A stretch of 64,000 nt of DNA from contig JAVMKI010000069.1 in assembly GCA_031732755.1 (NCBI GenBank), positions 1 through 64,000 on the forward strand, read 5' to 3'. Source of the stretch: Contendibacter sp031732755 (GTDB lineage Bacteria; Pseudomonadota; Gammaproteobacteria; Competibacterales; Competibacteraceae). The translations under genes were made by a program, and so were the position numbers. Of the stretch, positions 34,456-43,478 are shown one piece after another. Under the pieces are notes generated by a model. That model worked only from the letters and a program-made list of their open reading frames with translations, searched no databases and was not told the DNA's origin. Position 1 is the first letter of the stretch; the number at the start of each line of letters is the position of its first letter.

Positions 34456-35052
34456 CCGCCGGGCGAAATTGACCAGCATGGCGGCGGTCGCGCCCCAAAT
34501 GAACCGGTTTTCGTAGGGAATGACATAGTAACGGCGCGGCTGGCCCTGGTAAAACACGCTGCGCTGTTCGTGATGGCGCGGATCAAGGACAAAATCCAGC
34601 GGGACTTCGAACGCCTCGGCGACTTCAAAGGCGTCCAGCGTCAACGCAAACGGCGGCGTCACGAAACCCACCACCGGCGTCACCAGAAAGCCGGTGATGG
34701 TCTGATACAGATCGAGAAAGCCGGCGACTTCCACCACATGTCGGCGGTGCAGGCCGATTTCTTCCTCCGCCTCGCGCAGCGCGGTTTCCACGGGACCCGC
34801 GTCCTCTTCCTCGGCCCGGCCACCGGGAAAGCTGATCTGGCCGGCATGATGTTCCAGATGGGCGGTGCGCTGGGTCAACAACACCGTGTAACCCTCGGCC
34901 CGCTCGACCAGCGGCACCAGCACCGCCGCCGGCGTCAGGGGCCGCTCCTCGCGCTCCATCCCGGCCACCGCGTGATCGCCGGTGAAAATCTCCACCTGAT
35001 GGGTCGAATGCAAACAGCGGCGAACCCGGTCGCGCATTTCCGCGTGATTCAC
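34429..35052 (-). CDS. NUDIX hydrolase, CoA pyrophosphatase (NudL-like)
   Basis: A 207-residue NUDIX protein with the box G-x5-E-x7-REAxEE spread over ISFPGGRAEEEDAGPVETALREAEEEIGL-type sequence, and the upstream LTQRTAHLEHHAGQISFPGG that marks the CoA-pyrophosphatase subgroup (UPF0035). These enzymes cut CoA and its derivatives to 4'-phosphopantetheine and 3',5'-ADP. It starts at GTG overlapping the tatD stop, so it is likely the last gene of the fab-tmk-holB-pilZ-tatD run. Confidence 0.85.
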   Translation of the reverse strand: MNHAEMRDRVRRCLHSTHQVEIFTGDHAVAGMEREERPLTPAAVLVPLVERAEGYTVLLTQRTAHLEHHAGQISFPGGRAEEEDAGPVETALREAEEEIGLHRRHVVEVAGFLDLYQTITGFLVTPVVGFVTPPFALTLDAFEVAEAFEVPLDFVLDPRHHEQRSVFYQGQPRRYYVIPYENRFIWGATAAMLVNFARRLTGDSRSP

Positions 35053-35834
35053 GCCGCCTCCGCGGGCAGGCCGAACAGCCGCCGATAATTGGCGGTGGTG
35101 ACCGTCGCGATTTGCTCCAGCGTCTCGCCGCGCAACTGGGCGACGAACTCCGCCACCCGCCGCACCCAGGCGGGATGGTTGGGCTTACCCCGGTACGGGA
35201 CCGGCGCCAGATAGGGGGCGTCCGTTTCCACCAACAGGCGCTCGGCGGGCACGCGCCGCGCGGTGTCCTGAATGGCCTTGGCGTTCTTGAAGGTCAAGAT
35301 CCCGGAAAACGAAATGTGGAAATTCAATTCCAGCGCCTGCTCCGCCATCACCCAATCCTCGGTAAAGCAATGCAATACCCCGCCGACTTCGGCGGCGCCC
35401 TCCTCCGCCAGAATCCGCAAGGTATCCGCGCGGGCGTTGCGGTTGTGGACGATCAGCGGCTTGCCGAGTTCGCGCGCGGCGGCGATGTGGATACGGAACC
35501 AGTCCTGCTGGCGGGCGACGCTGTCACCGTCATGGTGATAGTCCAGTCCGGTCTCACCTATGGCGACCACCCGCGGCTCGCGGCCTAGCGCGACCAGTTC
35601 CGCCACGGTCGGCGCGCGACCACTGTCCTCGCTGGGATGCACCCCCACCGACAACGCGATTTGGGGATGCGGCTCGGTCATCCGGGCCAGGGCCGACCAG
35701 CTTTCCAGGTCCACCGCCACGCTCAGCAGGCGCGTCACGCCACTCGCCGCCGCCGCCGCCAGAACCCCTCCCAGACTGCCGCCGAAAGGCGTTAGATCAA
35801 TCCGGTCCAGATGACAATGGGAATCGGCCAACAT
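35049..35834 (-). CDS. tatD: TatD-family metal-dependent hydrolase
   Basis: A 261-residue TIM-barrel hydrolase with DSHCHLDR (residues 4-11), SVGVHPSED, GETGLDYHHDGDS, VHNRNA and HCFTEDW metal-binding segments and ETDAPYLAPVPYRGKPNHP near the end. Family members act as 3'-5' DNases or quality-control nucleases; the YcfH branch, next to holB and tmk, has no settled role. The ATG at 35834 gives the standard N-terminus. It lies 13 nt after pilZ. Confidence 0.9.
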   Translation of the reverse strand: MLADSHCHLDRIDLTPFGGSLGGVLAAAAASGVTRLLSVAVDLESWSALARMTEPHPQIALSVGVHPSEDSGRAPTVAELVALGREPRVVAIGETGLDYHHDGDSVARQQDWFRIHIAAARELGKPLIVHNRNARADTLRILAEEGAAEVGGVLHCFTEDWVMAEQALELNFHISFSGILTFKNAKAIQDTARRVPAERLLVETDAPYLAPVPYRGKPNHPAWVRRVAEFVAQLRGETLEQIATVTTANYRRLFGLPAEAA

Positions 35835-35847
35835 GATCCGCCCGCGC

Positions 35848-36192
35848 CTACATCGTGTTGGTCGGCTGATCGGCGCGGAGATAACCAACCAGTTGCGCCT
35901 CAATCTTCTTCTGGAGGTTGGCGCCCTCCACGCCGCTAAACTGAATGCCGACGCCCATCTGCCGACCGCCGGGCGTGGTCCGGTAGTTGATCCAAACCAC
36001 CTTGCCCGTGATGGCGAACCGTTCCGGGTCATCCAGAATCGTCAGCAGCAGAAACACCTCATCATCCAGTTCAAAGGTTTTTTCGGTCGGAATGAAAATC
36101 CCCCCGCCCTTGACAAAAGGCATGTAGCTGGAATGCAGCATCGCCTTGTCCTTGATGGCGAGGGAAATGACGCCTTGTCGTGGAACCGCCAT
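35848..36192 (-). CDS. pilZ: Type IV pilus protein PilZ
   Basis: A 114-residue PilZ-domain protein. ISLAIKDKAMLHSSYMPFVK, GGGIFIPTEKTFELDDEVFLLL and the C-terminal LRADQPTNTM closely follow P. aeruginosa PilZ. It lacks the RxxxR and D/NxSxxG motifs needed for c-di-GMP binding, as does that protein, which instead binds pilus assembly factors (PilB, FimX). The ATG at 36192 is chosen because AGAAGG lies 9 nt upstream; a TTG three codons earlier has no room for a ribosome site. Its place between holB and tatD is the canonical one. Confidence 0.9.
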   Translation of the reverse strand: MAVPRQGVISLAIKDKAMLHSSYMPFVKGGGIFIPTEKTFELDDEVFLLLTILDDPERFAITGKVVWINYRTTPGGRQMGVGIQFSGVEGANLQKKIEAQLVGYLRADQPTNTM

Positions 36193-36224
36193 GGTGCTCA
36201 ACCTTCTAAAAACGGATTCAGGAA

Positions 36225-37202
36225 CTAGGGAAACGCATCGCCGAGAAATGTTTCCAGCAACAGGGGCGCATTGACCTGAGTGGTCGCGCAGAGCGCACGG
36301 AGCCGAACCACGGCGTCCAGGCGCTCGAACAGCGCGCGCGGCGTCTGTCGCTCGGCCCAGTGCCCCAGCGCGGCACGCAGATCAGGATTGCCCAGGCGCG
36401 GGGGGTTGACACTCATCTTAAGCCGAATCAGATCGGTATGCCAACCGATGAGCCAGCGCAGGTTCTCGATCAAGTCACCTTGCGCCCAACGTTCCGCTGC
36501 CCGAATCGGGTCCATCCGCCCGGCCAGCGTTTGTTCGTAGCACTCGAACAGTTCCCGGCGCCGCCGCCAGCGCTCGCCATCGGCCTGAGCCAGCGCGGCG
36601 AGCGGAGCGCCACCCGCGATGTCCAGCAATACCGCTGGTTCCAGCCCGTCCGCAACGCGCGCCGCCAACCACGGAATCGCAACCGCCGGAGCCGGCGGCT
36701 CGAACCCGAGTTTCTGACAGCGGCTGCGCACCGTGGCCGGCAGCCGCGCCGGCTGGGCGGTGACCAGCAGCAACAAACAGTTGCCCGGCGGCTCTTCCAG
36801 CGTTTTCAACAGGCAGTTGGCGGCATGGACATTCAACCGGTCGGCGGGTTCCAGCAAGGCGATCTTGTAACCGCCGTATTGGGTGGTATAGCCCAGGAAG
36901 GCGCACAACTCGCGGATTTGGTCCACCTTGATGACCTTGCCATCCTCGGCGGGCTGCACGACGTTATAGTCGGGATGACTGCCGGCTCGGAACAATCGAC
37001 AACTCCGGCACTGGCCGCAAGCCTCGCCTTCCGTATCGGGATGGTCGCACAGCCCTGCTCGCGCCAGCCGGCGGGCGAACAATCCCTTGCCCAAACCAGC
37101 GGGACCAGCCAGCAGCAAAGCGTGCGGCAGGCGCCCGGCAACCCGACGCTGTTGTAATCGCCACCAAAGGTCACGATGCCAGGGCAAGCGTTCCTCATCC
37201 AT
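36225..37202 (-). CDS. holB: DNA polymerase III subunit delta'
   Basis: Clamp-loader subunit of 325 residues. It has LLAGPAGLGKGLFARRLARA (Walker A-like), the zinc module C-D-H-P ... C-G-Q-C-R-S-C, HPDYNVVQPAEDGKVIKVDQIRELC, LEPADRLNVHAANCLLKTLEEPP and the SRC motif (VRSRCQKL). The ATG at 37202 overlaps the tmk stop by one base (TGATG); another ATG at 37220 would add six residues. Gene order mltG-tmk-holB-pilZ-tatD is typical. Confidence 0.92.
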   Translation of the reverse strand: MDEERLPWHRDLWWRLQQRRVAGRLPHALLLAGPAGLGKGLFARRLARAGLCDHPDTEGEACGQCRSCRLFRAGSHPDYNVVQPAEDGKVIKVDQIRELCAFLGYTTQYGGYKIALLEPADRLNVHAANCLLKTLEEPPGNCLLLLVTAQPARLPATVRSRCQKLGFEPPAPAVAIPWLAARVADGLEPAVLLDIAGGAPLAALAQADGERWRRRRELFECYEQTLAGRMDPIRAAERWAQGDLIENLRWLIGWHTDLIRLKMSVNPPRLGNPDLRAALGHWAERQTPRALFERLDAVVRLRALCATTQVNAPLLLETFLGDAFP

Positions 37203-37828
37203 CAGTGACAATCTAACCATTCGGCAAGAATGGTTTGCAGCTCGGCGCGCACCGTTTCCACCGGCCGGTTCGCATCCACGATCCGGTAACGGTCGGGATT
37301 ACGGGACGCGCGTTCCAGATAGGTCAATTTGACGCGTTCCAAGAAAGCCCACCCTTCCCGCTCGAAGCGATCCGCCGCGCCACGCCGACCCGCCCGTTCC
37401 AGACCGACCGCAACCGGTATATCCAACACCAGCGTTAAATCAGGCTGCAAGGAACCCTGCGTCCAGTCCTCCAAAACCGCAATCCGTTCTGGCGGCAATC
37501 CTCGTCCGCCACCCTGATAGGCATAAGTGGCGTCGGTGAACCGGTCGCACAACACCCAGTGGCCGGCGACCAGCGCGGGCCGGATCACCCGTTCCAGATG
37601 CTCGGCGCGGGCGGCGAACATCAGCAGCGTCTCGGTGGCCAACGCCATGCCGTCGTGGCGCTGCCCAAGCAGTAGGGCGCGAATATCCTCTCCCAGTAGC
37701 GTCCCACCCGGTTCACGGGTCAAGACCACCCGGCGACCCCGTTGCTCCAAGTACGCCCCCATGAAGGCCAATTGGGTCGTCTTGCCAGCACCCTCGCCAC
37801 CCTCGACCGTGATGAATCGACCGGACAT
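37202..37828 (-). CDS. tmk: Thymidylate kinase
   Basis: Phosphorylates dTMP to dTDP. The 208-residue protein has the P-loop VEGGEGAGKTTQ (about residues 7-18), the DR(Y/F) segment LCDRFTDATYAYQGGGRGL and the lid region after VAVGLERAGRRGAADRFE. It starts 1 nt after the mltG stop and is coupled to holB downstream. Confidence 0.95.
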   Translation of the reverse strand: MSGRFITVEGGEGAGKTTQLAFMGAYLEQRGRRVVLTREPGGTLLGEDIRALLLGQRHDGMALATETLLMFAARAEHLERVIRPALVAGHWVLCDRFTDATYAYQGGGRGLPPERIAVLEDWTQGSLQPDLTLVLDIPVAVGLERAGRRGAADRFEREGWAFLERVKLTYLERASRNPDRYRIVDANRPVETVRAELQTILAEWLDCH

Positions 37829-37829
37829 G

Positions 37830-38858
37830 TCATTTCTCCTTCAACTGATACCGCCTGACCGCCCGATTGTGCTCATCCAGCGTGGTGGAGAACACGTGGC
37901 CGCCTTGACCCGTCGCCACGAAATACAGCGCATCGCCGGCCGCCGGATTGACGGCGGCGGCCAGCGCGCCCGCGCTCGGCAGGGCAATGGGCGTCGGCGG
38001 CAAACCTTTGCGCGTGTAGGTGTTATAGGGACTGTCGTGGGCCAAATCGGCGCGGCGCAGGTTGCCGTCGAATGCCTCGCCCAAGCCATAGATCACGGTC
38101 GGATCGGTCTGCAACAACATTCCCCGCCGCAGTCGCCGCGCGAACACGCCAGCCACCTCTGGTCGTTCCGCTGGCAGCGCCGTTTCCCTTTCCACGATGG
38201 AGGCAAGAATCAGCGCCTGGTAGGGATCGGTCAGCGGCAAATCCGGGGCGCGACGGTTCCAAGCCTCGCGCAACCGACGGTCCATCGCCGCCAACGCCCG
38301 TTGCAGGAATGCCTCATCGGTGAAGCCGGTGGGGAAATGGTAGGTGTCTGGCAAAAACCAACCTTCGGGAAGTTCACCCGGACGCCCCAGCCGCGCCATG
38401 ATTTCGGCGTCGGTCGCGTCCCGCAAGGTCTGTTTGATCTTGGGATGCTCAGCCAGCGCCCGCCGCAACTGCCGGAAGGTCCAACCTTCCACGACGGTCA
38501 GCGAATACTGGATGACCCGGCCCGCCACGATCTGGTCCAGCAAACCACGCGGCGTGACACCCGGCGCAATGGCGTATTCGCCGGCCTGGAGCCGGAACGC
38601 CAGCCGATTCAGCCGGGCGTAGGCTTGCAGATAGAGCGCCGACCGTAACAAGCCCGGCTGCCGCTGTAACGCCCGGGCGAAGTCCGCCACCCCCATGCCG
38701 GGTTTCAATTCCAGCGTCAGACCGTCGGCTGGAACCCCGAGGGGGGTATCGAGGAATGCGTGATAATCGGCGCGGATGATATACAGCGGCGGGCCCAGGA
38801 CCAGCGCCAGCGCCGCCCAAGCCAACGCCAAGCGTCGTGGCCAGCGTGGAGAAGCCAT
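37830..38858 (-). CDS. mltG: Endolytic murein transglycosylase MltG
   Basis: A 342-residue bitopic inner-membrane enzyme that cuts nascent glycan strands. The N-terminal anchor is about residues 8-27 (LALAWAALALVLGPPLYII), followed by a LysM-like region and the catalytic domain: EGWFLPDTYHFPTG, LILASIVERETALPAERPEVAGVF with the catalytic Glu, LQTDPTVIYGLG, and SPYNTYTRKGLPPTPIALPS. Its partner gene pabC, usual between fabF and mltG, is absent. Confidence 0.93.
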   Translation of the reverse strand: MASPRWPRRLALAWAALALVLGPPLYIIRADYHAFLDTPLGVPADGLTLELKPGMGVADFARALQRQPGLLRSALYLQAYARLNRLAFRLQAGEYAIAPGVTPRGLLDQIVAGRVIQYSLTVVEGWTFRQLRRALAEHPKIKQTLRDATDAEIMARLGRPGELPEGWFLPDTYHFPTGFTDEAFLQRALAAMDRRLREAWNRRAPDLPLTDPYQALILASIVERETALPAERPEVAGVFARRLRRGMLLQTDPTVIYGLGEAFDGNLRRADLAHDSPYNTYTRKGLPPTPIALPSAGALAAAVNPAAGDALYFVATGQGGHVFSTTLDEHNRAVRRYQLKEK

Positions 38859-38912
38859 GATTTCACCCGCGCTCCCATCGGCGGACGAAGACGGCGCACG
38901 ACAACCCTACGC

Positions 38913-40154
38913 TCAATCCAGCGCGCGGAAAATCACCGAACCGTTGGTGCCGCCGAAGCCGAAGGAATTGGACAGTACAACCCGAATGCGCCGTTCCTGG
39001 GCGGTGTGCGGTACGTAATTCAGATCGCACCCCGGTTCTGGATGGTCGAGGTTGATGGTGGGCGGCGCAACCTGATCGCGGATCGCCAGTACCGAGAAAA
39101 TCGCCTCGACGCCACCGGCGGCGCCCAGCAGATGGCCAGTCATGGATTTGGTCGAACTCATCGCCAGCCGGTAAGCGTGATCGCCAAACACCGCTTTGGC
39201 CGCATCGCTCTCGATCTTGTCGCCCGCTGGCGTGGAGGTGCCGTGGGCGTTGATGTAATCCACCACCTCGGGCGCGATGGCCGCGTCGCGCAGGGCGTTG
39301 GCCATCGCCCGCCGCGCGCCGTCGCCATCCGGCGGCGGCAGGGTCATGTGATAAGCGTCGCCGCTCATGCCAAAGCCGATCAGCTCGGCATAAATCCGCG
39401 CGCCGCGCCGCCGGGCGTGTTCGTATTCCTCCAGCACCATCACCCCGGCGCCATCGCTGAGCACGAAACCATCGCGATCCCGATCCCACGGCCGGCTGGC
39501 TTTCTCCGGCTCGTCGTTGCGCGTGGACAACGCCCGCGCCGCCGCGAACCCGCACAGTCCGGTGGGCGTCGTCGCCATTTCCGCGCCGCCGGCGATCATC
39601 ACATCGGCGTCGCCATACATGATCAGTCGGCCCGCCAAGCCGATGCTGTGGGTGCCGGAGGTGCAGGCGGTAACCACCGCCAGGTTCGGCCCCTTGATGC
39701 CGTACAGAACAGACAGGTTGCCCGATACCATGTTGATGATGCTGCGCGGCACGAAGAACGGCGTCAGCCGGCGCGGCCCACCCTTCAAAAACGCCGCGTG
39801 GCCTTCCTCAATGCCCGGCAGACCGCCGATGCCGGAGCCAATGAAGGTTCCGATCCGCTCGGCGTTCGCTTCGGTAATCTCCAGTTCCGCGTCCCGGATC
39901 GCCTGCGCCGCCGCGCCGATACCGTAATGGATGAAGGTGTCCATCTTCTTGGCTTCCTTGGGATTCAGGTACCGTTCGACCTGAAAATCCTTCACCGCGC
40001 CACCGATGCGCACCGGCAAATCGCCGGCGTCGAAGGCGGTGACTAGCCCGATCCCGCTGCGGCCCGCCAGGATATTGGTCCAGGCGGTCTCCACGGCGCT
40101 ACCGACCGGGGACACAATACCCATGCCTGTCACTACCACTCGCCGCTTGGTCAC
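38913..40154 (-). CDS. fabF: Beta-ketoacyl-ACP synthase II
   Basis: Condensing enzyme for fatty-acid elongation, 413 residues. The active-site Cys is in VVTACTSGTHSIG and the two His in INAHGTSTPAGD and KSMTGHLLGAAGG. It ends with the glycine-rich LSNSFGFGGTNGSVIF. Translation starts at GTG with GGGGAG 6 nt upstream. It is separated from acpP by a strong hairpin, so part of the acpP transcripts probably stop before it. Confidence 0.95.
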   Translation of the reverse strand: MTKRRVVVTGMGIVSPVGSAVETAWTNILAGRSGIGLVTAFDAGDLPVRIGGAVKDFQVERYLNPKEAKKMDTFIHYGIGAAAQAIRDAELEITEANAERIGTFIGSGIGGLPGIEEGHAAFLKGGPRRLTPFFVPRSIINMVSGNLSVLYGIKGPNLAVVTACTSGTHSIGLAGRLIMYGDADVMIAGGAEMATTPTGLCGFAAARALSTRNDEPEKASRPWDRDRDGFVLSDGAGVMVLEEYEHARRRGARIYAELIGFGMSGDAYHMTLPPPDGDGARRAMANALRDAAIAPEVVDYINAHGTSTPAGDKIESDAAKAVFGDHAYRLAMSSTKSMTGHLLGAAGGVEAIFSVLAIRDQVAPPTINLDHPEPGCDLNYVPHTAQERRIRVVLSNSFGFGGTNGSVIFRALD

Positions 40155-40180
40155 GGAACTCCCCTCACTGTTCCAGGCTC

Positions 40181-40218
40181 AACAAAGAAAGCCGCGACCA
40201 CGGGCGCGTGGTCGCGGC
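40181..40218 (-). terminator. Rho-independent terminator between acpP and fabF
   Basis: On the minus strand a perfect 10-bp stem, GCCGCGACCA paired with TGGTCGCGGC, encloses an 8-nt loop and is followed by TTTCTTTGTT. It lies 28 nt after acpP and 27 nt before the fabF start. It would let acpP be made in excess over fabF. Confidence 0.75.
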
Positions 40219-40246
40219 GGGTTCAGAATCGCGCGGGATGGCGCCT

Positions 40247-40492
40247 TCAACTGAGATGCGTGGCGATGTAGTCAATCGCCTGCTGCACCGTGGTGATCTT
40301 CTCCGCGTCCTCGTCGGGGATTTCCAACTCGAATTCCTCTTCCAGGGCCATCACCAGTTCGACGGTGTCCAGCGAGTCGGCGCCCAGATCCTCGACGAAC
40401 GAGGCCTCGTTGGTCACCTGCTCCTCTTTCACCCCCAACTGTTCGATGATGATTTTCCTGACGCGGGCTTCAATGTTGCTGATGTCGGTCAT
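40247..40492 (-). CDS. acpP: Acyl carrier protein
   Basis: An 81-residue acidic carrier protein for fatty-acid synthesis. It starts MTDISNIEARVRKIIIEQLG, with the phosphopantetheine Ser in GADSLDTVELVMALEEEF. GAGGAAGC precedes the ATG. A 167-nt gap separates it from fabG, and a terminator follows, so it may have its own transcript; a palindrome in the gap (CACCCG at 40537-40542 with CGGGTG at 40553-40558) has no U-tail and is not a terminator. Confidence 0.97.
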   Translation of the reverse strand: MTDISNIEARVRKIIIEQLGVKEEQVTNEASFVEDLGADSLDTVELVMALEEEFELEIPDEDAEKITTVQQAIDYIATHLS

Positions 40493-40659
40493 GTGGTTTG
40501 CTTCCTCGTCGTGCTGTCTATCTGTTTTTCAATCCGCACCCGCGTGTTACGACGGGTGAAATCCGGTGACGGCGTCATACACCCAGTGTGGTTTCCGACC
40601 CCGCGCCGACCACCGGCATGCCAGCGCGGATTTCCTTTCTTCCAGTCTCCAGCGAACGT

Positions 40660-41406
40660 TCAGGCCATGTACATTCCACCGTTGACGTGCAGGGTTTCAC
40701 CTGTGATGTAGGCTGCCTCCGGCGAAGCCAGAAACGCCACGGCGGCGGCGACATCCCATGGCTCGCCTGGCCGTTGCAACGGGATGGTCTCGATGACCGC
40801 CCGCCGCTGCGCATCCGGCAACGACCGGGTCATGTCGGTGTCGATCAATCCCGGCGCGATCGCGTTGACGGTGATGTTCCGCGAGCCGACCTCGCGCGCC
40901 AGCGACTTGGTGAAGCCGATGACGCCCGCCTTGGCCGCCGCATAGTTGGCCTGTCCGGCGCTGCCGGTGACACCGACCACCGAGGTAATGTTGATGATGC
41001 GCCCGCGCTGGGCTTTCATCATTCCCCGCAACACCGCCTTGCTCAGCCGATAGACCGAGGACAGATCGGTATCAAGGATCGCCGCCCACTCGTCTTCCTT
41101 CATCCGCAGCAGGAGATTGTCGCGGGTAATGCCGGCGTTGTTGACCAGAATGCCCGGTGGGCCGAATTCCTGCGTCACCGCTTTCAGCACGGCCTCCACC
41201 GCCATGGGATCGGTCACGTCCAACCGCCAGCCACGCCCCTGGATCCCGTGCTCGCGCAAATCCTGGGTAATCGCCTCCGCGCCCGCCGCCGTGGTTGCGG
41301 TGCCGATCACGGTCGCGCCACGCCGACCCAGTTCGCGGGCGATGGCCTGGCCGATACCGCGACTGGCCCCCGTGACCAGGGCGATCTCGCCGTCCAGCGT
41401 CGTCAT
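40660..41406 (-). CDS. fabG: 3-oxoacyl-ACP reductase
   Basis: NADPH-dependent short-chain dehydrogenase of 248 residues. The cofactor loop is TGASRGIG, the NAG motif is LVNNAGITRDN, and the catalytic Ser, Tyr and Lys are in ITSVVG and YAAAKAG; IAPGLIDTDMT follows. The ATG at 41406 has GGGGA 7 nt upstream; a TTG two codons earlier is less likely. It lies directly after fabH, where fabD would be expected. Confidence 0.95.
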   Translation of the reverse strand: MTTLDGEIALVTGASRGIGQAIARELGRRGATVIGTATTAAGAEAITQDLREHGIQGRGWRLDVTDPMAVEAVLKAVTQEFGPPGILVNNAGITRDNLLLRMKEDEWAAILDTDLSSVYRLSKAVLRGMMKAQRGRIINITSVVGVTGSAGQANYAAAKAGVIGFTKSLAREVGSRNITVNAIAPGLIDTDMTRSLPDAQRRAVIETIPLQRPGEPWDVAAAVAFLASPEAAYITGETLHVNGGMYMA

Positions 41407-41425
41407 CGTCAAATCCCCTTCGCAC

Positions 41426-42394
41426 TCAATAATTCAGCAACACGGCGCCCCAGGTGAAACCACCGCCGAAGCCTTCCAGCAACAGGGTATCGCCCCGCTG
41501 GATGCGGCCATCGCGCACCGCCGTATCCAGGGCCAGCGGCACCGAAGCCGCCGAAGTGTTGCCATGAACCCGCACGCAGTCCACCATCCGCTCTTCCGGC
41601 AAACCGAGCCGTTTAGCGGTGGCGGACAGAATGCGCCGGTTGGCCTGATGCGGGATCAGCCAATCCACATCGGCGACCGTCATCCGATTGGCGGTCAAAA
41701 TCTGTTCGGCGATGTCCTTGAGGGTGGTGACCGCCACCTTGAATACTTCGCTGCCACGCATTTCCACGAAGGCGGCATTCTGGCGCGTCTGATCATAACC
41801 GCTGGACACGCCCGCCGGCACCCATAACAGTTCCTTGTAACGGCCGTCGGCGCCCAGCCGACTGTCGATGATACCGGGTTCATCCGCTGCTTCCAGCACC
41901 ACCGCCCCGGCGCCATCGCCGAACAGGATGCAGGTGCCGCGATCCGTCCAGTCGATGATGCGGGTGAAGGTATCCGCCCCCACCACCAGCGCTCGCCGCG
42001 CCGCGCCGGTGCGGATGAAGCGATGCGCGATATCCAAAGCGTAGACGAACCCGGTGCAGACTGCCTGCACGTCGAAAGCGGGGCCGCCATAACACCCCAG
42101 GCGGTGTTGCAACTGGGTAGCGACGCTGGGAAACACATGATCGGGCGTGGTGGTGCCCAGGATGATCAGGTCGATGTCGCCCGGCTCGAGGCCGGCCGCG
42201 GCCAGCGCCCGGCGAGACGCCCGCTCGGCCAGATCGCAGGTGGTTTCCCCCGGCGCGGCGATGTGGCGTTCCTCGACGCCCGTGCGGGCGACGATCCACT
42301 CCGCCGTGGTCTCGATCTTCTGTTCGAGATCGGCATTGGTCAGCACTTGCTCCGGCAGATAGCCACCGGTTCCAGCGATTCGGGCATGGTTCAA
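41426..42394 (-). CDS. fabH: Beta-ketoacyl-ACP synthase III
   Basis: Starts fatty-acid synthesis by condensing acetyl-CoA with malonyl-ACP. The 322-residue product has the active-site Cys in DVQAVCTGFVYAL, His in WLIPHQANRRIL and Asn in HGNTSAASVPLAL, and ends GGGFTWGAVLLNY. It begins at TTG in a TTGA overlap with the plsX stop; the resulting ARIAGTGGYLPEQVLTNADLE aligns with the normal FabH start, and the nearest ATG is out of frame. Confidence 0.94.
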   Translation of the reverse strand: MNHARIAGTGGYLPEQVLTNADLEQKIETTAEWIVARTGVEERHIAAPGETTCDLAERASRRALAAAGLEPGDIDLIILGTTTPDHVFPSVATQLQHRLGCYGGPAFDVQAVCTGFVYALDIAHRFIRTGAARRALVVGADTFTRIIDWTDRGTCILFGDGAGAVVLEAADEPGIIDSRLGADGRYKELLWVPAGVSSGYDQTRQNAAFVEMRGSEVFKVAVTTLKDIAEQILTANRMTVADVDWLIPHQANRRILSATAKRLGLPEERMVDCVRVHGNTSAASVPLALDTAVRDGRIQRGDTLLLEGFGGGFTWGAVLLNY

Positions 42395-43419
42395 AGCGCG
42401 TGTCTCTCGGCGTGAAGGGCGGCCAGGTGGGTAGCGATGCGTCGAGGCACCGCCTGCTCGACTTCCAGCATCGCCACCTGGATGGCGTTGGCGAAGGCCA
42501 AGGCGTCGGCGCCGCCATGGCTTTTGATCACGATGCCTTGCAACCCCAGCAGGCTGGCACCGTTGTAGCGGCGGGGATCGATCCGGCGACCGAACGCGCG
42601 CAGCACCGGCAGCGCGATTAGACCGGCCAGCCGGGTCAACAGACTCTGCTTGAATTCCTGGGTCATGAAATGGCGGATGAGCTTGGCCACGCCCTCGCTG
42701 CTCTTGAGCGCCACGTTACCGACGAAGCCATCGCAAACCACCACGTCCACCTCGTCCAGATAAATGCCGTCGCCTTCCACGAACCCGATATAGTTCAGAT
42801 CGCTGGATGCCAACAATCGGGCAGCGTCCTTGACCTGCTCGTTGCCCTTGATGTCTTCTTCGCCGATGTTGAGCAAGCCCACGCGTGGGCGCCGGATGCC
42901 GTTGACCTCGGCCAACACGGACCCCATGATGGCGAATTGCAGCAAGTGTTCGGCCTTGCTGTCCACGTTGGCACCCAAATCCAGTACCCGGGTGTGGCCA
43001 CGCACGGTGGGCAAGGTGGTGCAAATGGCGGGGCGGTCGATGCCTGGCAGGGTTTTCAGCACGAAGCGGGCGGTCGCCATGAGCGCGCCGGTGTTGCCGG
43101 CACTGACGCAGGCGTCGGCCTCGCCCTGCTTGACCAGGTTGATCGCCACCCGCATCGAGGAATCCTTCTTGACCCGCAGCGCCTGCGCGGGCGACTCGTC
43201 CATTTTCACCAGTTGCGAGGCATGACGAATGACGATACCGGGATGGCCGTTCGCTTTGAGTTGAGTCAGCCGGGCTGACAGGATGTCCTCTTGACCCACC
43301 AGGATCAGACGTACCGAGCCACTGGCGGTCTTGAGCACACGGAGAGCGGCGGGTACAACCACATCGGGGCCAATGTCGCCGCCCATGCCATCCAGGGCGA
43401 TGGTGAGCGGCCTGGTCAT
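42391..43419 (-). CDS. plsX: Phosphate acyltransferase PlsX
   Basis: Makes acyl-phosphate from acyl-ACP for phospholipid synthesis. The 342-residue protein starts with the typical IALDGMGGDIGPDVVVPAAL and contains AVSAGNTGALMA-like sequence (here DACVSAGNTGALMATARF), LDLGANVDSKAEHL and VVCDGFVGNVALKSSEG. It lies 59 nt after rpmF and overlaps fabH by 4 nt. Confidence 0.95.
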   Translation of the reverse strand: MTRPLTIALDGMGGDIGPDVVVPAALRVLKTASGSVRLILVGQEDILSARLTQLKANGHPGIVIRHASQLVKMDESPAQALRVKKDSSMRVAINLVKQGEADACVSAGNTGALMATARFVLKTLPGIDRPAICTTLPTVRGHTRVLDLGANVDSKAEHLLQFAIMGSVLAEVNGIRRPRVGLLNIGEEDIKGNEQVKDAARLLASSDLNYIGFVEGDGIYLDEVDVVVCDGFVGNVALKSSEGVAKLIRHFMTQEFKQSLLTRLAGLIALPVLRAFGRRIDPRRYNGASLLGLQGIVIKSHGGADALAFANAIQVAMLEVEQAVPRRIATHLAALHAERHAL

Positions 43420-43478
43420 ATGGGCAGGATGGCCATCATGGGAGATTCGGAAAAACCGGGCGGGTCGGAGCGCGGTGG

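Noticed and set aside
40537..40558. Palindrome CACCCG/CGGGTG in the fabG-acpP gap
   Set aside because: Six-base arms without a U-tail or match to a known element; too common in GC-rich DNA.
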